Positions 22,786 to 29,607 of a stretch of 36,491 bases of DNA are shown piece by piece. The stretch comes from DATIJC01 sp035479015 (lineage in GTDB: Bacteria; Patescibacteriota; Microgenomatia; UBA1400; UBA12028): the NCBI GenBank assembly GCA_035479015.1, contig DATIJC010000035.1:1-36491 (forward strand). The letters run 5' to 3'. Below the pieces are notes generated by a model that made no database searches, was not told the DNA's origin, and saw only the letters and a program-made list of their open reading frames with translations. Each line of letters opens with the position of its first letter. Position 1 is the stretch's first letter. A program made the position numbers and the translations under genes.

Positions 22786-23853
22786 ATGGCGACAGATCTT
22801 TTGACATCCTTGACTGAATTCTCACAAGTTGTTCATACAACCACTGTCAGCTTCTTTGAGGAACAGGAAAAAATAGCTGCAGATATCGATGATAACCTCC
22901 TTCATTCCCTCAAGGAATTGGCTGTGTTTAGCGAGAGGGGCGGCAAGGCAATCCGCGCATATTTGGTGGAAGTTGGCTACGAACTAGCTCAAGGAAAGCC
23001 AAGTGAGGATCTAGTAAAAGCGGCCACAGCTATCGATCTTCACCACAAACATATTTTAATTCTCGACGACATTGCCGACCGCGATGAAGAGCGCTATGGC
23101 GGACCGACTGTGGAGTATTCGTATAGAAAATATTTTGCGGATCAAGACGATAGTGCGCACAGTGCCCAGGTGTTTGCCATGCTGGATGGTGTCTGGCTGG
23201 GTGCATTAGCTCGGGAATTATTATACGAATCTGGTTTTACTTCCGATAAACTCATTGCGTGCACAAAACTACTTAATACACTTATGTATAGAGATACGCT
23301 GGCGGGTTGGCAAATTCATGCACTGGAATGCAAACAAACATTAGCGCAATCCACGACCGAAGAATTTGTCAAAGGTTTAGAGCTTGTCACCGCTCGCTAT
23401 ACGTTTGAAGGACCACTAAAAATTGGGTTGATACTCGCTGGGAATACAAATAAAAAAGTTACAATTGCGCTGGAAAAATATTCAAAATATGTAGGGACAG
23501 CATTTCAAATCCAGGATGATATCTTGGGATTATTCGGCGATAGCGCCAAAACTGGTAAACCTGTCGGCAATGATGTGCGTGAGGGCAAGAAAACTTTATT
23601 GGTTCAGATTGCATACCAGCGCACAAATGAAAAAGAATTCTTAGAATCCTGCGTAGGTAATGCGAAAATCACACCGGAAGATATTGCCCAGGTGCAAAAA
23701 ATAGTCAAGGACACTGGATCATTAAAATATTCCCAAGATCTTGCGCAAAAATATGTGTCCGAGGGCATTGAGACATTATCTGATTTGCCTGATAGCGAAT
23801 CAAAACAACATTTAATTGATCTGGCGAGATATGTGATCAAGAGGGAGAAGTAA
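22786..23853 (+). CDS. Polyprenyl synthetase (trans-isoprenyl diphosphate synthase)
   Basis: The 355-residue enzyme condenses isopentenyl diphosphate onto an allylic diphosphate. The first Asp-rich motif is DDIAD (94-98) in HILILDDIADRDEERYGG. The second is QIQDDILGLFGD (Asp244-Asp245). GGKAIR stands for the usual GGKRxRP, and GNDVREGKKTLL is present. Chain length is not predictable with confidence. The product may be the C20 or longer precursor of the polyprenyl-phosphate carriers needed by the glycosyltransferases in this window. The frame extends to 22741, but the ATG at 22786 lies seven bases after TATACT and avoids overlap with the divergent gene. The end overlaps the convergent transposase by 17 bases. 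Confidence 0.92.
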   Translation: MATDLLTSLTEFSQVVHTTTVSFFEEQEKIAADIDDNLLHSLKELAVFSERGGKAIRAYLVEVGYELAQGKPSEDLVKAATAIDLHHKHILILDDIADRDEERYGGPTVEYSYRKYFADQDDSAHSAQVFAMLDGVWLGALARELLYESGFTSDKLIACTKLLNTLMYRDTLAGWQIHALECKQTLAQSTTEEFVKGLELVTARYTFEGPLKIGLILAGNTNKKVTIALEKYSKYVGTAFQIQDDILGLFGDSAKTGKPVGNDVREGKKTLLVQIAYQRTNEKEFLESCVGNAKITPEDIAQVQKIVKDTGSLKYSQDLAQKYVSEGIETLSDLPDSESKQHLIDLARYVIKREK

Positions 23854-24451
23854 AATCTTCGTCCTTTTCCCAATTTTTTGGATTATCTTGAATATATTGT
23901 TGTATTGCAAAATACGATCTTTCATTACGAATGATATGTTCGTAAAATCCTCGCTGCCAATACAGTTGACCGACATCTGTTTTCTTGGTTTCGTAGGTAC
24001 ATTTTGCTTTAAAATACCGAATTACGTGTCCCAACGTGACGATCCTCATATCGGGCGTCATAAATGACGCCCCTACACTCAATAAACGCATGTGTAAACT
24101 TGATTTTGAAATTTGAATTAACTCTTTTCTATCCTTCTCGGACGTCACGATCGCTCTGGGCGTCATAAATGACGCCCCTACGAAATCACGAAATTGAATA
24201 ATTCCATGAAAATGGTTTGGCATTATTATAAATGCATGCAGGCACACATTGGGAAAATGTTTGGGCAAATTTTCCCAAATTACTCTTACTCTTTCACCAA
24301 CGTTTGATAAATTCATTTCCGAATTTTGAATCACGCCAAAATATGGATACTTTTCCCTTGTGCAAATCGTTACGAAATACAATCCGTTCTGGGAATAATC
24401 ATATGAGCGCAAACGAATAGAACGGCGATGGAAATAATCGGAAAATGCCAC
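23837..24451 (-). CDS. REP-associated tyrosine transposase (RAYT, Y1/HUH family)
   Basis: The protein has 204 residues from a GTG at 24451. RRSIRLRSYDYSQNGLYFVT is the typical N-terminus. The HUH metal motif is HFH (80-82, in MPNHFHGI). The catalytic tyrosine is probably Tyr170 in WQRGFYEHIIRNE. Such enzymes nick single-stranded DNA at GTAG-flanked REP hairpins. Two copies of VGASFMTP (91-98 and 126-133) are each encoded by a complete REP palindrome starting GTAG, inserted in frame between the HUH and Tyr motifs. TATATT lies six bases before the GTG; a TTG at 24466 is the alternative start. A REP pair lies between this gene and lon. Catalytic residues are intact, so it may be active. Confidence 0.9.
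   Translation of the reverse strand: MAFSDYFHRRSIRLRSYDYSQNGLYFVTICTREKYPYFGVIQNSEMNLSNVGERVRVIWENLPKHFPNVCLHAFIIMPNHFHGIIQFRDFVGASFMTPRAIVTSEKDRKELIQISKSSLHMRLLSVGASFMTPDMRIVTLGHVIRYFKAKCTYETKKTDVGQLYWQRGFYEHIIRNERSYFAIQQYIQDNPKNWEKDEDFTSPS
24053..24076 (-). repeat. REP palindrome inside the RAYT gene (copy 2)
   Basis: On the minus strand GTAG is followed by an almost perfect palindrome with arms GGGCGTCAT and ATGACGCCC. Its eight codons give VGASFMTP at residues 126-133 of the transposase. It is identical over 24 bases to the copy at 24158. Confidence 0.8.
24158..24181 (-). repeat. REP palindrome inside the RAYT gene (copy 1)
   Basis: This is the same 24-base GTAG-headed palindrome as at 24053, in the same orientation and frame, 105 bases apart (35 codons). 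It encodes VGASFMTP at residues 91-98. Confidence 0.8.
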
Positions 24452-24457
24452 GATACA

Positions 24458-24463
24458 AATATA
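24458..24463 (-). promoter_or_regulatory. Possible -10 box of the RAYT gene
   Basis: TATATT on the minus strand lies six bases before the GTG at 24451 and just downstream of the REP pair. It matches the leaderless-type spacing of other genes here and favours GTG over the upstream TTG. Confidence 0.35.
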
Positions 24464-24471
24464 CAATTTTT

Positions 24472-24527
24472 GTAGGGGCGTGATTTATCACGCCCTCACA
24501 GTCGGGTTTGATAAATCAAACCCCTAC
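24472..24527. repeat. REP pair (BIME-like) between RAYT and lon
   Basis: Two palindromes face each other. GTAG starts at 24472 with arms GGGCGTGAT and ATCACGCCC (24476-24495). A second has arms GGGTTTGAT and ATCAAACCC (24504-24523), followed by CTAC, which is GTAG on the other strand. This is the inverted-pair layout of REP/BIME elements. Both differ from the in-gene copies by paired changes that keep the stems. The pair ends one base before the lon stop codon and may also end lon transcription. Confidence 0.8.
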
Positions 24528-24528
24528 A

Positions 24529-26955
24529 TCAATGTTTTAATGCGATTTTTACCACCTCTTCCATCTGCTCCACCGGATAAAACTTCACTTCTTTTTTAAT
24601 ATTATCCGGAAATTTGACAATGTCTTTCGCATTGGGTTTGGGGATAATAATCTCGCGGATACCAGCCCTATGCGCTGCGATCACTTTCTCTTTTAATCCG
24701 CCGATTTCTAATACCCGGCCCAAAAGTGTCACTTCACCCGTCATGGCAATATCTTTTCTCACCGGCCGGTTGGTCAGTGCCGATACAAGTGCTGTCGTCA
24801 TCGTAATACCAGCGCTCGGGCCATCCTTGGGTACTGCTCCCTCCGGAATGTGAATATGGATTTCTGATTTATTCAGTTTTGTAGGAGAGATCTTTAGAGA
24901 TTTCGCGTTTGCGCTCACCCACGTCAGCGCCGCGCGCGCGGATTCCTGCATCACTTTACCAAGTTTACCTGTCAAAATCAGTGAAGTTGTTTTGCGCCCT
25001 GGAATAAGCGCAACTTCGATAGAGAGTACATCACCACCCACGCTGGTCCATGCCAATCCAGTCGCCAGCCCCACCATATCTTTTTTCTCCATTTGACTCT
25101 CTTCAAAATAATGTGGGTCCAAAAACTCGACTAGCAGTTTCTCATCCATGACGATGGTTTTTTTCTTGGCTTCAGCGATAAGCCGCGCGCTCTTGCGCAT
25201 GACCTTACCGATTGCTCGCTCCAGCGAGCGGACCCCCGCTTCACGGGTGTAGTGGATGATTATGGAACTTAAAACCGCGTCAGGAATTTTGATCTGTGTT
25301 TCACTGAGTCCATTGATTTTTAATTGCTTGGGGATCAAATGACGTTTGGCAATCTCAAATTTCTCGTCGATGGTGTAGCCGCTGTACGGAATTACTTCCA
25401 GACGGTCACGCAGGGCCGGTGGGATGGTATCCATTGTATTCGCTGTCGTAATAAACATAACTTGAGACAAATCAAATGGGACATCCAGGTAATGATCTTC
25501 AAAGGCGCCATTTTGCTCTGGATCCAGAGCTTCTAAGAGTGCAGCTGAAGGGTCACCACGATAGTCTGCACCGATCTTATCTATCTCATCCAAGATAAAC
25601 ACTGGATTCATTTTCTTGGCTGTCTTCATTCCTGAGATGATGCGTCCTGTCATAGCGCCTACATAGGTGCGCCGGTGTCCGCGGATCTCTGCTTCATCAC
25701 GGATACCGCCAAGTGAAATTTTTACGAACTCACGGCCGAGGGCTTTGGCGATGGATTTCCCGAGGCTAGTCTTTCCGACACCTGGGGCTCCGACGAAACA
25801 CAAGATAGTCGGCATGTGTGTGGCTTCTTTTTTTGAAGACTTTTCACTACGCAACTTCATGACAGCTAAGAATTCGATAATGCGGTCCTTTACATCTTCC
25901 AAGCCATAGTGATCTTTGTTTAATATCTCTGCGGCTTTTTGCAGTGATATCGAGGATTTACTGTACTTTCCCCACGGCAGTTCCACAAGCGCATCCAACC
26001 ATGTGCGTATATATCCTGATTCAGCCGACATCTCAGGCATAGCCACGAGTCGGCGCAGCTCCTTGAGCGCTTTTGTCTTGATCTCAGCTGGCATTCCACT
26101 TCGTTGAATAGTCCGCCGCAGCGCCTCTAATTCTTCTTCCTCACCGCCCTCATCGACATCCCCAAGTTCGCGCTGAATGACACGCATGCGCTCACGTAAG
26201 ATACTCTCACGTGCGTGTTTATCAAATTTTTTCTGCGTCTTGGATGTAATATTGCGCTCGATCTCCAGGATCTTCATTTCTTCCTGCAATTTCCCGAGGA
26301 TCACTTGGAGACGTTTCTCTACGTTGCGCTCCTCCAGGATTTTTTGTTTCTCTTTGGTCGGTAACTCCAGTGTGGATGCAACTTGGTCAGCAAGCTCTGA
26401 TGCGTTCACGCCACTCATAAGTTTCATGAAGTTGAGGAATTCCACACTTTTTCCAAGGTCTACAGACTTGCGAAATTCGCTGGTCAATACTTTTGAGAGT
26501 GCGCTAATGTTTGGACTGGCGGTCATCACATCAGGCACTGGCTCTACTTCACATTCGGAATATTTTTCGTATCGAAAGGTGTTCTTGACCCGCACGCGGG
26601 CGATCGCCCGAACTAAAGTGTTCACTTCTTGATCATTCTTGAGCACCCGTTCAATATTGGCTATGACACCAATACTATAGAGATCTTTTTCACGCGGATC
26701 CTCCACGTCGTGTTTTTGCGTAAAAAGCACCACATTTCTCTTACTTTTCACGGCTTCCTCAATCGCATGCACCGAACGCGAGCGTACAAAAGCCAAGATA
26801 CTCTCTGTGTGTGGGAAAACGACACCCTCACGTAGGGCTACCATGGGAAGTTTGTTGACTGGAATCTCCACAGTGGTTACTAGACGTTTTTCCTCTTCTC
26901 CCGAGAAAATGGTCGTTTCTTGAGGCTTGGTGGGGTCGATTGGCTCTGTGCTCAT
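24529..26955 (-). CDS. lon: ATP-dependent Lon protease (LonA)
   Basis: The protein has 808 residues and complete LonA architecture. The N-terminal substrate domain spans about 30-230 (LPMVALREGVVFPHTE) and is followed by coiled coil with RERMRVIQREL. The AAA+ module has Walker A GAPGVGKT (389-396) and Walker B PVFILDE (451-457). The protease domain carries the Ser-Lys dyad Ser714 (PKDGPSAG) and Lys757 (GGLKEK). It degrades misfolded and regulatory proteins in the cytoplasm. The upstream region holds a TTGACA-N17-TAAACT promoter overlapped by a CIRCE element, so heat-shock control by HrcA is likely. The stop is followed within one base by a REP pair. Confidence 0.97.
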   Translation of the reverse strand: MSTEPIDPTKPQETTIFSGEEEKRLVTTVEIPVNKLPMVALREGVVFPHTESILAFVRSRSVHAIEEAVKSKRNVVLFTQKHDVEDPREKDLYSIGVIANIERVLKNDQEVNTLVRAIARVRVKNTFRYEKYSECEVEPVPDVMTASPNISALSKVLTSEFRKSVDLGKSVEFLNFMKLMSGVNASELADQVASTLELPTKEKQKILEERNVEKRLQVILGKLQEEMKILEIERNITSKTQKKFDKHARESILRERMRVIQRELGDVDEGGEEEELEALRRTIQRSGMPAEIKTKALKELRRLVAMPEMSAESGYIRTWLDALVELPWGKYSKSSISLQKAAEILNKDHYGLEDVKDRIIEFLAVMKLRSEKSSKKEATHMPTILCFVGAPGVGKTSLGKSIAKALGREFVKISLGGIRDEAEIRGHRRTYVGAMTGRIISGMKTAKKMNPVFILDEIDKIGADYRGDPSAALLEALDPEQNGAFEDHYLDVPFDLSQVMFITTANTMDTIPPALRDRLEVIPYSGYTIDEKFEIAKRHLIPKQLKINGLSETQIKIPDAVLSSIIIHYTREAGVRSLERAIGKVMRKSARLIAEAKKKTIVMDEKLLVEFLDPHYFEESQMEKKDMVGLATGLAWTSVGGDVLSIEVALIPGRKTTSLILTGKLGKVMQESARAALTWVSANAKSLKISPTKLNKSEIHIHIPEGAVPKDGPSAGITMTTALVSALTNRPVRKDIAMTGEVTLLGRVLEIGGLKEKVIAAHRAGIREIIIPKPNAKDIVKFPDNIKKEVKFYPVEQMEEVVKIALKH

Positions 26956-26962
26956 AGTGAGA

Positions 26963-26989
26963 TTAGCAGTTTAAAATACCGAGTGCTAA
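26963..26989. promoter_or_regulatory. CIRCE operator (HrcA site) over the lon promoter
   Basis: On the plus strand TTAGCAGTT, nine bases, then GAGTGCTAA. The CIRCE consensus is TTAGCACTC-N9-GAGTGCTAA, so 16 of 18 arm positions match and the spacer is exactly nine. It covers most of the lon spacer and the whole -10 box, as expected for a repressor site. HrcA releases CIRCE on heat shock in bacteria where it has been studied. Confidence 0.82.
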
Positions 26990-26996
26990 ATGTCAA
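26968..26996 (-). promoter_or_regulatory. lon promoter (TTGACA-N17-TAAACT)
   Basis: On the minus strand a perfect -35 TTGACA (26996-26991) and a -10 TAAACT (26973-26968) are separated by 17 bases. The -10 ends 12 bases before the lon ATG, so the leader would be only about five bases. The -35 directly abuts the hairpin at 26996-27021. Confidence 0.7.
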
Positions 26997-27021
26997 CCCA
27001 GCTTTTCGCGAAAGGCTGGGT
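26996..27021 (-). terminator. Hairpin after the NUDIX/microprotein operon
   Basis: Arms ACCCAGC and GCTGGGT extend through TTT/AAA with one G-T pair, giving an 11-bp stem around a CGCG loop. It begins at the first base of the microprotein stop codon (on the plus strand TCA starts at 27021) and ends at the lon -35 box. No U-run follows, so it is a weak intrinsic terminator or a transcript-end stabiliser. Confidence 0.45.
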
Positions 27022-27107
27022 CAACGGAGGAATTTACTACCAACGAAAACCACGACTACTATGGTCATAAGAAAAATGATAACGAAGAGCGGCCAAGAAA
27101 ATTTCAT
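27021..27107 (-). CDS. Single-pass membrane microprotein (28 aa), coupled to the NUDIX gene
   Basis: A 28-codon frame starts MKFSWPLFVIIFLM and ends VGSKFLR. It is one hydrophobic helix of about 20 residues with a Lys near the N-terminus and Lys/Arg near the C-terminus, so the whole protein is a membrane span. The ATG overlaps the NUDIX stop as ATGA, the same coupling used by gmd/rmd and ftsE/ftsX, which argues for real translation. The stop abuts a hairpin, so the frame fills the operon exactly. No family is known to me. Because it is short it could be chance, but the coupling and hydrophobic pattern make that less likely. Confidence 0.6.
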   Translation of the reverse strand: MKFSWPLFVIIFLMTIVVVVFVGSKFLR

Positions 27108-27589
27108 AAGGTTGCACAAAATTGACGCACGGAAGCGAATGCCAAATCTTGCGGTTTGGGAAGCGCACCTAGAGGATACCATTCAATGCTGGCTACATCG
27201 TCATGCCACTGTGGGTCCTGATCACCGATATCTACCAAGTAAACCACACACCCGTTATATCCCGTAATTCCTTGGAATGGATATGTGTCGGGTCCATAAA
27301 TCCCCGCAAGCTTTGCACTTTTGACTTCTACCGCCAACTCTTCGTGAAGTTCCCGCGCTAGTGCATCAAGAACGTTCTCGGTCGGCTCCACATACCCGCC
27401 TGGTAAATCCAGCATTCCTTTATACGGATCGAGTTTGCGGCGGGCAAATAGTAGCTTGCCGTCATGTACTATAGCGGCGCTAACCGTGACCGCCTGATTT
27501 TTGTACAACACGTAACCGCACTTGCTGCAAGACTCTCCGACCACTCTGCCGCCACACTTCGGACAAAAATGAAATTGCGCTTCGACCAT
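27104..27589 (-). CDS. NUDIX hydrolase with N-terminal zinc ribbon
   Basis: The protein has 161 residues. Residues 1-28 form a zinc ribbon with Cys9, Cys12, Cys21 and Cys24 (FCPKCGG, SCSKCGY), as in NudC-like proteins. The Nudix box fits GX5EX7REXXEE: Gly65, Glu71, Arg79-Glu80 and Glu83-Glu84 (within GGYVEPTENVLDALARE). The enzyme should hydrolyse a nucleoside diphosphate derivative such as NADH, ADP-ribose or a damaged nucleotide; the exact substrate is not visible. TATACT lies eight bases before the ATG without a Shine-Dalgarno. It is followed by a coupled membrane microprotein and then lon. Confidence 0.92.
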   Translation of the reverse strand: MVEAQFHFCPKCGGRVVGESCSKCGYVLYKNQAVTVSAAIVHDGKLLFARRKLDPYKGMLDLPGGYVEPTENVLDALARELHEELAVEVKSAKLAGIYGPDTYPFQGITGYNGCVVYLVDIGDQDPQWHDDVASIEWYPLGALPKPQDLAFASVRQFCATL

Positions 27590-27597
27590 ATCAAGAC

Positions 27598-27603
27598 AGT
27601 ATA
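27598..27603 (-). promoter_or_regulatory. -10 box of the NUDIX gene
   Basis: TATACT on the minus strand ends eight bases before the ATG at 27589, with no ribosome-binding site between. This fits a leaderless mRNA. Confidence 0.45.
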
Positions 27604-27667
27604 TAGTATGTCGTATTTGGTATATAGATAGTTGATATTCGCCCCTTCTTCGTGTTTAACTAGAATC

Positions 27668-27916
27668 ATGGGTTTCCAAACAATAGGCGAAAAAGTAATC
27701 GTGGCTGGAGTGTATACAGGTGCAAAATTTTATCCCAAAAAATTCTTGTGGCAAAAGCAAACATACCTTATCGAAAAGATCACGCTTGTGACCGATATGC
27801 ATGAGGGTCAAACCAAAAAGCGCATGTATTCCGTGACTGTTGGAAGTAATTTATATCGGCTGGTATTTAACAGAGACAGTGAAGTGTGGGTGCTGGAGGA
27901 AGTATGGAGCGAATAA
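27668..27916 (+). CDS. DUF6504-like small protein coupled to dinB
   Basis: The 82-residue protein starts MGFQTIGEKVIVAGVYTG. KKFLWQKQTYLIEKI, KKRMYSVTVGSNLYRLVF and EVWVLEEVWSE resemble the DUF6504 pattern (FxWxxxxYxV ... R.Yxv ... yxLxfd ... W.L..v), a small domain found next to Y-family or other error-prone polymerase genes in Actinobacteria. That comparison is from memory and should be checked. The gene overlaps dinB by 13 bases, and the dinB Shine-Dalgarno lies inside it, so the two are coupled. The ATG at 27668 is used; an earlier frame start at 27632 has no supporting signal. It may be an accessory subunit of the polymerase. Confidence 0.68.
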   Translation: MGFQTIGEKVIVAGVYTGAKFYPKKFLWQKQTYLIEKITLVTDMHEGQTKKRMYSVTVGSNLYRLVFNRDSEVWVLEEVWSE

Positions 27917-29124
27917 TTTTCCACGTCGACGTCAATTCATATTTTGCTACTATCATGCAGCAAGAAAATCCTGCCTTACGCGGGAAACCCATCGGTATCC
28001 TTAAATCTGCTGGGAGAACTTGTGTCATTGCTGCTTCAAAAGAGGCCAAAAAACTGGGGATTAAAACCGGCGAGCGATTAAGAGAAGCAAAGGTTAAAGC
28101 TCCGGATCTTATTACTATTCCCGCGCAATTTGATATTTATCTTGACTGCACGCACCGACTCAAAAAAGTATTCAGGGAATTTTGTCCCAAGGTAGACATT
28201 TTTTCACTCGATGAAGCATTCCTCGAATTAACCAACTGTGAAGAAATCATGGGTGAACCTATCTCTTATGCTCAAAAAATTCAATCTGCTATAAAGAAAG
28301 AACTAGGATCTTGGGTAACGTGCAATGTGGGCATTTCCCACAATAAACTGCTAGCCAAGATGGCTGGTGAAATTGCTCCAAAGGGAAGTGTGCTAGTCAT
28401 CGACCAATCGAACCTGGATTCTATCCTCTCTACAGTCGAATTTGCTGACGTGTGCGGTGTCGGTTGGGCACTCTCCAAAAAACTCTCATTCTTAGGAGTC
28501 ACTCACCCCTATCAAATCAACTTTTTAGACGACGCTTTACTTTCAGCCCACTTCGGTCCGTTCTGGAGCAAAGAACTGCGAAAAATCGGACAAGGCAAAG
28601 AGACGCATTTTTTCATGCATGCTCCCAAGACAGATTATATGCAGAGCGTCGGCCGCACCATCACTGGCTATAAACTGACCGACGACGAAGATGTGATCCG
28701 CCGGACACTCTTGAATCTCTTAGAAGAGGCAACCTACAAGATCCGCCACATGGACCTCGCTGGCCGGCATATCGGCGTATCGCTATGGGGACATGAGCGG
28801 CATTGGGGGGCACATAAGACACTCAAATTCTGGGTCAGACACACCAGCGAAATCTTTCCTCTCCTCTATGAGGGAATGTATAAGCAATGGCAGCGTGATT
28901 TTCCCATCATTAAATTCGGCGTATTTGTCGGCGGATTGGAACCAGTCTTTCCCACCTCATTGCTTCCCGAAGCTCACAAAAATGAAAAAATCTCACGGGC
29001 CAGTGATGCGATCAATAACCGTTTCGGCCGTTTCACCGTCTATCCCGCCACGCTTCTCGGGCAGCCTCTCATTCGCCCCGAGGTAACTGGATACTTGGGC
29101 GATAAAACCTACTTGGGGCTATAA
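27904..29124 (+). CDS. dinB: Y-family DNA polymerase IV (DinB)
   Basis: This 406-residue translesion polymerase carries the metal-binding Asp9 in IIFHVDVNSYFA and Asp103-Glu104 in FSLDEAFLEL. The steric-gate position is Phe14 next to Tyr13. NVGISHNKLLAKMA and the helix-hairpin-helix region VCGVGWALSKKL follow. The little-finger domain comes next (SVGRTITGYKL). It bypasses damaged bases and is error prone. No C-terminal beta-clamp motif is obvious in the last residues (DKTYLGL). GGAGGA lies four bases before the ATG at 27904, inside the preceding small gene. No LexA-type operator was seen upstream. Confidence 0.93.
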   Translation: MERIIFHVDVNSYFATIMQQENPALRGKPIGILKSAGRTCVIAASKEAKKLGIKTGERLREAKVKAPDLITIPAQFDIYLDCTHRLKKVFREFCPKVDIFSLDEAFLELTNCEEIMGEPISYAQKIQSAIKKELGSWVTCNVGISHNKLLAKMAGEIAPKGSVLVIDQSNLDSILSTVEFADVCGVGWALSKKLSFLGVTHPYQINFLDDALLSAHFGPFWSKELRKIGQGKETHFFMHAPKTDYMQSVGRTITGYKLTDDEDVIRRTLLNLLEEATYKIRHMDLAGRHIGVSLWGHERHWGAHKTLKFWVRHTSEIFPLLYEGMYKQWQRDFPIIKFGVFVGGLEPVFPTSLLPEAHKNEKISRASDAINNRFGRFTVYPATLLGQPLIRPEVTGYLGDKTYLGL

Positions 29125-29202
29125 AAAATACCTGCTATTATGATCCTGGCAGAGACCTGAAAACTTGCCTTTTTGGCCTATAGTATGGTATTTTAGGAGC
29201 AT

Positions 29203-29598
29203 ATGAGCGTACAAAGTCTTCGTCAGGCAGCAATCAAAGGAATTCCTGGATTCACAGAGAAATTGCGTCATGAATTTCACAAAGAATCCCTATCAAAGGC
29301 TGGAATGAGTGAAAAGGCAGCAAAATTTGTCGAGAATTGTAGAGTGGGACTGAGCAATGAAAAAAACTACTCAACTCCAAAACTTTTTGGAGAATACGTA
29401 ACAAAAGCGTTGGAAAGTATGGACAAGCTCAACCTTAACCTTCAAGAGAGACAAGTGGTTATAGGAATATTGAGGACTATTATCCAGACATCTGCTTCTG
29501 CTCATTCCAATTTAAGAGAAATCACTCCATCGATCCTATTAAGATTAAGAGCAAAAGAACTTGAAGGTGTTATGACCGCCGAGCCAGCTAGAGTATAA
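29203..29598 (+). CDS. Orphan helical protein, function unknown
   Basis: This 131-residue basic, all-helical-looking protein (MSVQSLRQAAIKGIPGFTEKL) has no known domain, no signal peptide and no membrane segment. An AGGAG lies four bases before the ATG, a clear Shine-Dalgarno. TATAGT at 29179 is a possible -10 box, but its -35 is unclear. It is followed nine bases later by another orphan gene with its own ribosome-binding site, so the pair probably forms an operon. Confidence 0.7.
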   Translation: MSVQSLRQAAIKGIPGFTEKLRHEFHKESLSKAGMSEKAAKFVENCRVGLSNEKNYSTPKLFGEYVTKALESMDKLNLNLQERQVVIGILRTIIQTSASAHSNLREITPSILLRLRAKELEGVMTAEPARV

Positions 29599-29607
29599 GG
29601 AAAACGT

